Origin: UBA1723 sp045641065
GTDB taxonomy: Bacteria; Bacteroidota; Bacteroidia; Bacteroidales; Paludibacteraceae
Assembly (NCBI GenBank): GCA_045641065.1
Contig: JAZUGF010000013.1
Coordinates: forward strand, 1-64,000
Reading direction: 5' to 3'
Length of the DNA stretch: 64,000 bases
Shown here: piece after piece, positions 8,083-14,420 of the stretch
Numbering within the stretch: the first letter of the stretch is position 1
Layout: each line of letters starts with the position of its first letter
Translations under genes and position numbers: made by a program
The notes under the pieces: model-generated
What the model was told of the DNA's origin: nothing
The model's input: the letters and a program-made list of their open reading frames with translations, nothing else
Databases searched by the model: none

Positions 8083-9168
8083 ATGCTACTTCAATTATCA
8101 AGTACGCTTAATGAATATATAGCGTCTCCTTTTAAGGATTCGGTTCAAGACATAATGACCAAGGTGATTGATAATTATCTTGGCAATTTCATAACTGTAA
8201 GTCAAGTTGTTTGTGGAATAGGTGCTGTATTTTACATCGGTTCTATTCTATCAAAGGTGCTTGCTAGCGGAGGTGAGGAAAAATTGGATTTATGGAAATT
8301 GTCTCGTCCTGTTGGAATTTTTCTTCTTATTGCGTCGTGCCGATTGGTTTGTCCTGCTGTCGACTTTATAATAGAAAAACCTCTGATTGCCCTAACTGAA
8401 ACATCACATAAGGCACAACAAGAAAAAATATCTTCAAAAAGAAGAATGTTAGAAGATAAAAAAACAGCAGTGACTCAAGAAAAGCAAAGTACGGAAAGCG
8501 ACGAACCTTCTAACCTTGGGACAAAAATATCTAATGCCTTCACGGAAGTGTGGGATGGTGTCTCTGGTAACTTGGATTTTGGAACAGTTATAACAAACAA
8601 GATATGGTATCTATTTGAATGTATAGCGGATATATTTATGAGTGTGGCAAAATTGGTGATCATAATGATATCGTCGTTATATAAGATAATACTTACAATA
8701 TTCGCACCGTTTGCATTCGCACTTAGCATGTTTCCATATTTCCACGACAACATTAAGCACTGGTTCGGGCGATATATCCATGCGTCGTTATGGATTCCTA
8801 TTTCTTATGTTTTAGAGTTAGTCCAAAATTGTTGCACAGAATCCTTTCTCGACAAACAAATTGACTTCTACAATAAAGTACAAAGTTCAGGGACTTATGA
8901 TGTGATGTCCTCTGGTGATGGATTTCAATGTTTTACAGGAATCGTGTTGTCTATCGTCATAGGTTGTATGTATCTGTCTATTCCTACAATCGCATCTGCA
9001 ATCATATCAAGTGCAGGAGGAGAATTTATGTCAGGCACTGCCATGACTGCTGTATCTTGGATGGGAAAAACGGCAGGAGCGGTTGTTAACCTACCAGCAA
9101 AAACTGTAAAAACAGTTAATACGGTATCTGATGCAGTCGATAAACTCAAAGCAAAATTAGGTAAATAA
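8083..9168 (+). CDS. traJ: TraJ, VirB6-like polytopic membrane protein
   Basis: The 361-residue protein has hydrophobic segments near residues 38-60, 75-95, 175-215, 230-250 and 285-310, with a charged loop at about 107-150. This matches TraJ of Bacteroides elements, the VirB6-like inner-membrane channel component. The gene order traI-traJ-traK supports the call. The C-terminal tail is Lys/Val-rich and probably cytoplasmic. Confidence 0.85.
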   Translation: MLLQLSSTLNEYIASPFKDSVQDIMTKVIDNYLGNFITVSQVVCGIGAVFYIGSILSKVLASGGEEKLDLWKLSRPVGIFLLIASCRLVCPAVDFIIEKPLIALTETSHKAQQEKISSKRRMLEDKKTAVTQEKQSTESDEPSNLGTKISNAFTEVWDGVSGNLDFGTVITNKIWYLFECIADIFMSVAKLVIIMISSLYKIILTIFAPFAFALSMFPYFHDNIKHWFGRYIHASLWIPISYVLELVQNCCTESFLDKQIDFYNKVQSSGTYDVMSSGDGFQCFTGIVLSIVIGCMYLSIPTIASAIISSAGGEFMSGTAMTAVSWMGKTAGAVVNLPAKTVKTVNTVSDAVDKLKAKLGK

Positions 9169-9185
9169 CTATAAAAGGAAGAAAC

Positions 9186-9812
9186 ATGGAATTCAAAAAT
9201 CTAATTAACATAGAATCGGCATTTAAGCTGAGCAAAGGTATCACATTTGCCACTATAGCCATGTGTGCAATAATCAGTTGCTCCGCCATTTTTATGAGTC
9301 TACAGTATGCTGAGGAACAAAGACAAAAGATTTATGTCCTTGACAATGGTAAGTCTCTTATCCTCGCACTTCAGCAAGATGTTCAGATGAATAGAGAAGC
9401 GGAGATTAAGAGCCATGTCAAACGATTTCACGAGCTCTTCTTTACGCTTACTCCAAATCAGGAAGCGATAGATTATAACATCAACCAAGCCTTGTATTTA
9501 GCAGATAATAGCGTGTTGGAATTCTACAAAAACCAACAAGAGAAAGGGTTTTATAAGTCTTTGATAGGAAGTAACGTAATAGGAGACATAAGGGTTGATT
9601 CTGTTATAGTCAAAACCGACTGCTATCCATACAAAGCGATTATGTACGGAAAAACTTCTTATATGCGTACTTCATCCATAACATATTTTAGTCTGATCAC
9701 AACTCAAACACTTGTAAATGTGCAGAGATATGATAACAATCCTCATGGTCTGATGATTGAAAACTGGAAAGTGGAACTTAACGAACAGATTGGAGAACCT
9801 CGCAAAAGATAA
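9186..9812 (+). CDS. traK: TraK, VirB8-like inner-membrane protein
   Basis: The 208-residue product has one N-terminal membrane segment (about 18-38) and a soluble periplasmic domain with FHELFFTLTPNQEAIDYNINQALYLAD, a well-conserved TraK signature. TraK is the VirB8 equivalent that nucleates the channel. traM begins 4 bp after its stop. Confidence 0.88.
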   Translation: MEFKNLINIESAFKLSKGITFATIAMCAIISCSAIFMSLQYAEEQRQKIYVLDNGKSLILALQQDVQMNREAEIKSHVKRFHELFFTLTPNQEAIDYNINQALYLADNSVLEFYKNQQEKGFYKSLIGSNVIGDIRVDSVIVKTDCYPYKAIMYGKTSYMRTSSITYFSLITTQTLVNVQRYDNNPHGLMIENWKVELNEQIGEPRKR

Positions 9813-9816
9813 GCCT

Positions 9817-11028
9817 ATGGAACAAAAAACAAAGAATGAACTATTATTTGTGCAGATAGCCACGGTTATCGGCTTCGCTTCTGTATGTGGTATGTTTTAC
9901 TATCTTGATGGGGGAAATCCTACTGAAGAGATAGTAAATACAGAGATAACCATTCCTGAATATCAATCGGACAAAACGACTGACAATAGCAGAATTGCAA
10001 GTTATGAAACTGCCCTGGCTATTGAACATCGTAAACAAGAAGTTCAGGATGCACAAAAGGAATTCAACACATTTGATTTCTTTAATAATGAAGCGGATGT
10101 TCCTGAACAGACGGAAACTTCAATAGACGATAGAATAGCTCAGTTAGAAGCAAAAATAGGAGAGAGTGCAAAAGAATCTGAAGAACCCAAAGCAGAGCCA
10201 GTTAAAGTTTCAACTCCAGTGCGTAGCGTGCAAAGAACAGGGGGCAAGCGAGCTGAAACAAATGAAGAAAAGAACAAAAGAATTATAGATGAGAAACGCA
10301 AACAATTCATCTATAAAAGCAAGAAACAAATGTTCTCCACTGGTGTCCTGGTTGATGATGATTTATGCTTTGTCCGACAACTGACACCAGAAGAGGTGGC
10401 TATGGGATATGACGCATTTGTACACAGAGAAAATAACAAAAACATAGCACAAAACACTCCTGTCGCAACTGCAACAAACCAGGAAAAACCGAAAAAATCA
10501 AATGGTTTCAAACCAATGGAAGAAAAGCAAACTAAGGGAGAAAAGGGAGCTATTCGTGCCGTTGTTCATGGAGAGCAAAAGAATGTAACAACTTCTAGTC
10601 AGGTGCAATTACGTATTCTAGATGAAATTGAGATTGATGGCACAACAATTCCTAGGAATACTATTATCTATGGTCAAGCTCGGTTTCAAAATAATAGAAT
10701 GGGTGTGCATATTGAAAATATCGCTTATAACAACAATGTTTACCCTTTCAAGGGCATAATATACGACAAGGATGGATTCGAAGGTCTATATGTACCAGAC
10801 AATCTAATCAATGATGTGAGCAAAGAGTCTTCAAGTAATTCTATCAGTAGCAGCTCTGGTGTCAATCAAATGACTACAGGTATGGCAAGTGGTAATGTTG
10901 GTGGTGTCTTGGTGGGTGCTGTGAGAACAACAGCATCTTCAATCAAAGGTGCTACTAGCAACAAAATAAAAGAGACAAAGATAACATTGCCTGCCAATTA
11001 TAAGATTTTGATCAAAGTTAAGCAATGA
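9817..11028 (+). CDS. traM: TraM, VirB10-like conjugation protein
   Basis: I start this gene at the ATG at 9817, which follows the traK stop by 4 bp and leaves one N-terminal membrane segment near residues 10-27. The 403-residue protein then has a charged linker and a C-terminal beta domain (about 250-400) with VHGEQKNVTTSSQVQLRIL and the low-complexity SSSSG region typical of TraM/VirB10. In CTnDOT-type operons traN (VirB9) should follow; here a terminator and a recombinase gene follow instead. Confidence 0.88.
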   Translation: MEQKTKNELLFVQIATVIGFASVCGMFYYLDGGNPTEEIVNTEITIPEYQSDKTTDNSRIASYETALAIEHRKQEVQDAQKEFNTFDFFNNEADVPEQTETSIDDRIAQLEAKIGESAKESEEPKAEPVKVSTPVRSVQRTGGKRAETNEEKNKRIIDEKRKQFIYKSKKQMFSTGVLVDDDLCFVRQLTPEEVAMGYDAFVHRENNKNIAQNTPVATATNQEKPKKSNGFKPMEEKQTKGEKGAIRAVVHGEQKNVTTSSQVQLRILDEIEIDGTTIPRNTIIYGQARFQNNRMGVHIENIAYNNNVYPFKGIIYDKDGFEGLYVPDNLINDVSKESSSNSISSSSGVNQMTTGMASGNVGGVLVGAVRTTASSIKGATSNKIKETKITLPANYKILIKVKQ

Positions 11029-11059
11029 CATAAATATTTTAATGAAAATTATGCAGAGA

Positions 11060-11098
11060 AGTGGTAGATGATTGAGAAATTATCTGCCACTATTTTTG
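11060..11098 (+). terminator. Terminator of the tra operon overlapping the recombinase promoter
   Basis: AGTGGTAGAT pairs over ten positions with ATCTGCCACT, followed by TATTTTTG. The T-run doubles as a -7 box (11091-11098) for the recombinase gene at 11134, so the two signals share bases. Confidence 0.7.
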
Positions 11099-11133
11099 TT
11101 GACTATAAAAGAACAAAAAACAAACCATAAATC

Positions 11134-12147
11134 ATGAACGGAAAGAAAGATGATGTTATGGCACTGTGGGAAACATTTCAGAACATAAGTGTCAAACGAG
11201 GTGGACTCAAAAAGAGTTCTATTCAGACATTTGAGACAACTCGAAAAAGCTTGATCAAATTCAAATCGTGGTTGGTAACAAATGGACAAGACAAAGATTT
11301 TGTTTTGACTTATGACTACCTTGCACATTCAGGTGTCGACGAATTCTATGAGTTTCTTATATCTGAGAATCTTAAGAACACGACAATTCACAAAAGATTT
11401 ATCTATTACAAGAAATTCCTTTATTGGCTTGGAGACAAAGGATATGTAACAGAAGGTGTGGTTCGAAAGATTGAAGAGCCACGACTCCAAACAATCCAGA
11501 AGAAAGTTGTATATCTAACGGTAGAAGAGCTTCAAACTTTTTATAGAAGCAACATATCGGGTATGGGAAGAATGGCTGAAGAAGTCAGAGATTCTTTTGT
11601 TTTTGCTTGTTTTACAGGTCTTAGATTTTCGGATCTTATTAAATTCAACTGGGATGAGGTGGAGTTTAAAGAGAACAGAATCGCATTTGTTTCTCAAAAG
11701 ACATCCCACCTGACATATGTTGAGCTCAACAATGTTTCAAAAGGGATTCTGATTAAACAGTTTAAGAAGAAGATATCCAATTTAGTTTTTGAAATTCCTC
11801 ATTATACAATCACTTATAACAAAATACTGAAAAGGATAGCTCGCAAACTGAGATTTATGCGAGTTATCGAACAGACTCAATATTCGGGGACAGCAAAAGT
11901 TGTTACAAGGACAAGATTGTGGGAGTCTCTGAGTTCACACACCGCCAGACGCACATTCGTTTGTTTGTGTCTTCACCTCGATATCAGACACGAAATGGTA
12001 ATGAAGTGGACTGGTCACACTACATACAAAGGTATTAAGCCATATATAGATGTCATGGATTCTGCTCGTCAAGAACAAATGGACAAACTAAATGCGTGGG
12101 AATCTAATAATAAGACTTCCACTGATGACAATAAAGGTGAAAAATAA
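11134..12147 (+). CDS. Tyrosine recombinase / integrase
   Basis: The 337-residue protein has a SAM-like N-terminal domain (about 15-110) and a full catalytic set: Arg164 in CFTGLRFSDL, Lys in SQKTSH (about 189), His269-xx-Arg272 in SSHTARR, His295 in WTGHTTY and Tyr304 in IKPYID. It is a phage-integrase-family recombinase of the size found in Bacteroidales mobile elements. It has its own promoter overlapping the tra terminator. It is probably the element's integrase, acting at the tRNA-Asp end 1.8 kb away; that link is inferred. Confidence 0.9.
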   Translation: MNGKKDDVMALWETFQNISVKRGGLKKSSIQTFETTRKSLIKFKSWLVTNGQDKDFVLTYDYLAHSGVDEFYEFLISENLKNTTIHKRFIYYKKFLYWLGDKGYVTEGVVRKIEEPRLQTIQKKVVYLTVEELQTFYRSNISGMGRMAEEVRDSFVFACFTGLRFSDLIKFNWDEVEFKENRIAFVSQKTSHLTYVELNNVSKGILIKQFKKKISNLVFEIPHYTITYNKILKRIARKLRFMRVIEQTQYSGTAKVVTRTRLWESLSSHTARRTFVCLCLHLDIRHEMVMKWTGHTTYKGIKPYIDVMDSARQEQMDKLNAWESNNKTSTDDNKGEK

Positions 12148-12157
12148 ATGATTTTGG

Positions 12158-13273
12158 CTATACTACATCTGCCAAATGGTCGACTAGTCTCCGCTTTTGG
12201 ATTCTCAAGAAATCGTCTCGTCTAATTGCACGACGGTTTTTGAATCGCTTGTCAAATAGCTTTACGACATTGCCATTAAACCATACATTAGGATTGAACT
12301 TAAAGAGCTTTGTTTCTGAATCACGGTATATTAATCCCGAATTTAGAATATCAGCTATTAATGTGTAACAGTTTGATTTTTTGTTGTTTAATGATGTTAT
12401 AATCATTTCTCGCATCATTCTGGCATTGTCTTCGTCCTCTGGAAGGAATTGTTCTGTAATACAGGCAATAACCTTAAAAGAGGACTTTTTCTTTATGTTG
12501 AGAAGAGATTTAGAAAATTTATTGCGAAAAAGCTTGAAAAAGGGGACATTGGAACGACTATCGTCTTTCTCAACATAAGCACCTATTTTTGTATTACCAT
12601 TTTTTTCTTTACTTGACTGAGGTGCAAGAACATCAAGGATGCTTGAATCTATCTTTTTCTTGTCTAACTCCTTTTTTGTCAAAACCTTAACTTTTTTGTT
12701 TGCTTCGCCAGAATAAGACTCTGGAGTGACATTTCCACAACTTAAAATGTTAGGGTTTATATAATATGTCATCGCTTGACGTTTCCCTTTAGGTCTCGAA
12801 ATTAAACCTCCAAAAATCAAATCGTTAATGGCATAGTTATATGTGCTGTCGCAATTAAAAAAATACTTTTTCCATAGTATATCCTTATCAAAAGTAACGA
12901 CATTCACATTTTTCTTCTTATCTATTTGTATGTGATCAAGAAGATAAGCAAACAAATGAGCTGATCTGATGGTCATGAAGTCAGCAAATAGTTTTTTTGT
13001 CTCTGGAGTCTGATGTAAACGGACAAATTTTCTATCATCTGTAATGATGTCGGCAATATCCATAAGTCCTGAGTCCTCGGCATTCTCTTTTGAACGGAGT
13101 TTCTCTAATTCGTCATAGACCTTTGTCGGACTTAAATTATTGAAGTTTGGATAATTAGCATCATTGGGAACAATGCTTGTTTTGCTTATTTTGCGTCCTG
13201 TCGCCTTGTTTGTGTGGTAGGTCAAGTCTGGCAACAGAGAGACTAAAACCTCCTTTTTGTTTATTGTTTTCAT
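12158..13273 (-). CDS. Rep-like protein with two winged-helix domains
   Basis: The 371-residue protein contains two similar winged-helix units. The first (about 145-180) has YAINDLIFGGLISR followed by INPNIL. The second (about 301-335) has LIADILNSGLIYR followed by FNPNVWFNG. The ending resembles RepL-type and other plasmid replication initiators, where NP-[x]-F/W closes the wing. The C-terminus is very basic. It is convergent with the recombinase gene, 10 bp apart. A replication or copy-control role for the excised element is inferred; a DNA-binding regulator is the alternative. Confidence 0.55.
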   Translation of the reverse strand: MKTINKKEVLVSLLPDLTYHTNKATGRKISKTSIVPNDANYPNFNNLSPTKVYDELEKLRSKENAEDSGLMDIADIITDDRKFVRLHQTPETKKLFADFMTIRSAHLFAYLLDHIQIDKKKNVNVVTFDKDILWKKYFFNCDSTYNYAINDLIFGGLISRPKGKRQAMTYYINPNILSCGNVTPESYSGEANKKVKVLTKKELDKKKIDSSILDVLAPQSSKEKNGNTKIGAYVEKDDSRSNVPFFKLFRNKFSKSLLNIKKKSSFKVIACITEQFLPEDEDNARMMREMIITSLNNKKSNCYTLIADILNSGLIYRDSETKLFKFNPNVWFNGNVVKLFDKRFKNRRAIRRDDFLRIQKRRLVDHLADVV

Positions 13274-13279
13274 ATCGAT

Positions 13280-13293
13280 TATAGAAAAATTTC
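13280..13293 (-). promoter_or_regulatory. Rep-like mRNA leader: 14-nt target of the upstream small RNA
   Basis: Read on the minus strand this is GAAATTTTTCTATA, ending 6 nt before the ATG of the Rep-like gene. It is the exact reverse complement of 13403-13416. A -7 box TACTTTTG at 13306-13299 (minus strand) would start the mRNA close to the first base of this segment. Confidence 0.55.
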
Positions 13294-13326
13294 AATTGCA
13301 AAAGTAAATAGATTATTCGGATTAAC

Positions 13327-13480
13327 AACAAAAAAAAGAGAAAATGTTGCCATATTCTCTTTCCTTTGACTTCCTTCACGCTTCCCAGCTTTCCAGAAAT
13401 GTGAAATTTTTCTATATTACAATTTAACCTTTTAATAAAAAGTTTTTATCTTTTTCCTTGTTTGATAGTGCAAAAGTAGT
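13327..13480 (-). ncRNA. Putative antisense small RNA upstream of the Rep-like gene
   Basis: On the minus strand a -7 box TACTTTTG (13478-13471) is followed about 105 nt later by a terminator: stem AAAGAGAA/TTCTCTTT (13362-13355 with 13342-13335), a 12-nt loop and a U-run. No convincing reading frame lies between. The predicted RNA of about 135 nt carries TATAGAAAAATTTC (13416-13403), fully complementary to the leader of the downstream Rep-like mRNA just before its start codon. This is the layout of a plasmid copy-control RNA, but made from the same strand. Existence of the RNA is predicted only. Confidence 0.45.
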
Positions 13481-13626
13481 GATAATTATTGACTCTTGCA
13501 AATTTCGGTCCCTTTTTATAGTCAATAGAGTATCTTTTTTTGACAATAAAGTTACAATATAGAACTATAAGAGAGTCCGCTCACATTTGTCTAATGCTCA
13601 AATAATTGCAACACTAAAATTCCGTA

Positions 13627-13672
13627 AAATTTGGGAAGTTGTTTTTTATTTTTCCACAAAACTTGGGAAGTT
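13627..13672. repeat. Pair of iteron- or operator-like repeats
   Basis: AATTTGGGAAGTT (13628-13640) and AACTTGGGAAGTT (13660-13672) are 32 bp apart, about three helical turns. The second is a perfect palindrome around GGG (AACTT/AAGTT). They lie between the divergent small-RNA promoter and the outward promoter at 13763, a likely place for binding by the Rep-like or another element protein. Confidence 0.45.
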
Positions 13673-13762
13673 TTATTCTCGGATTGCATAATATAACATT
13701 AAACTTTTTTATTTCAAAGCGAAAAATTTGAATCACATGCTTGTTTTTCAAATTAAAGTATG

Positions 13763-13862
13763 TAATTTTGCATCGCTTTTGAAACATAGAGCAATAAACG
13801 ATAAAGTAGAATTATCTCATTTCACAATGAAATAACTCTTTTGCATAATATCATTAAAATAA
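13763..13862 (+). promoter_or_regulatory. Promoter and conserved leader, copy 3, pointing out of the element
   Basis: The -7 box TAATTTTG (13763-13770) has TTG 22 bp upstream (13741). The leader contains a hairpin ATTTCA/TGAAAT around 13820-13834, then TTGCATAATATCATTAAAAT (13841-13860), 30 bp before the ATG at 13871. It is the same block and spacing as in copies 1 and 2. It drives transcription toward the tRNA-Asp junction. Confidence 0.6.
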
Positions 13863-13870
13863 AAATTTTA

Positions 13871-13948
13871 ATGCTTTTTTTCTCAATTATGATTATCCCT
13901 CCCGACAAATTCAAACTCGCTAGTTTTGAAATTTATAAAAAAGGTTAA
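13871..13948 (+). pseudogene. Truncated 25-codon frame at the element/tRNA-Asp border
   Basis: The ATG sits exactly where the conserved leader places the start in the traA operon and the 2405 gene. The frame gives MLFFSIMIIPPDKFKLASF and stops 9 bp before the 3' end of tRNA-Asp. The likeliest reading is the 5' end of an element gene cut by integration. In a circular form it could continue into the other end of the element. It might also be a genuine short peptide. Confidence 0.4.
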
Positions 13949-13957
13949 TCAATTTGG

Positions 13958-14031
13958 CGGTATGGACGGGACTCGAACCCGCGACCCCATGCGTGACAGG
14001 CATGTATTCTAACCAGCTGAACTACCACACC
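13958..14031 (-). tRNA. tRNA-Asp (GTC)
   Basis: A full cloverleaf reads on the minus strand: acceptor GGTGTGG/CCATACC, D-arm, anticodon stem CATGC/GCATG around CTGTCAC with anticodon GTC, and a GGGTTCGAGTCCC-type T-arm. CCA is not encoded. Its 3' end faces the AT-rich element, the usual geometry for integrase target sites. It is the last of three co-oriented tRNAs. Confidence 0.95.
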
Positions 14032-14071
14032 AATTTTTCTATGTAAGCTAAAGTTTGTTTAGCAAACTCAG

Positions 14072-14158
14072 CGGAGAGAGAGGGATTCGAACCCCCGGTA
14101 CCCTTACGAGTACACCGGTTTTCAAGACCGGCTCATTCGACCACTCTGACATCTCTCC
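14072..14158 (-). tRNA. tRNA-Ser (TGA)
   Basis: An 87-nt class II tRNA on the minus strand has acceptor GGAGAGA/TCTCTCC, anticodon stem CCGGT/ACCGG with loop CTTGAAA (anticodon TGA), a long variable arm and a GGTTCGAATCC T-arm. It lies between tRNA-Lys and tRNA-Asp. Confidence 0.95.
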
Positions 14159-14190
14159 AAAGTCTTTAACAAAACTTTCGTCTTGTTTAG

Positions 14191-14263
14191 TGAACCGGGT
14201 GGGGGTCGAACCCACGACCCACAGATTAAGAGTCTGTTGCTCTACCAACTGAGCTACCGATCC
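14191..14263 (-). tRNA. tRNA-Lys (CTT)
   Basis: A 73-nt cloverleaf on the minus strand has acceptor GGATCGG/CCGGTTC (two wobble pairs), anticodon stem ACAGA/TCTGT with loop CTCTTAA (anticodon CTT) and T-arm GTGGGTTCGACCCCCAC. It is the promoter-proximal gene of the Lys-Ser-Asp cluster. Confidence 0.95.
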
Positions 14264-14420
14264 ATTGTCTTTAACTGACTTTGTTTGGTCGTTTCTTAAA
14301 AACGATGCAAAGGTAACGCTTTTTTGATTAACTCCAAATATTTGGAACAAAAAAATGCAAAAAAATCTTCAAAAACCTCATTTTTCGCTAAATTTGCCCA
14401 AAAATCACATGTAAAGAGAC

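Noticed and set aside
13161..13379. A 72-codon frame on the minus strand overlapping the Rep-like start
   Set aside because: It overlaps the promoter and terminator signals and the true Rep-like gene in another frame, and its product has no sensible composition.
561..13948. A complete, self-sufficient conjugative transposon
   Set aside because: Relaxase, coupling protein and VirB9-like genes are not in the window, so only one part of such an element can be claimed.
13958..14031. A visible direct repeat of the tRNA-Asp 3' end marking both element borders
   Set aside because: I searched by eye for the tRNA 3' segment elsewhere in 1-13950 and found none. The other border is probably left of the window.
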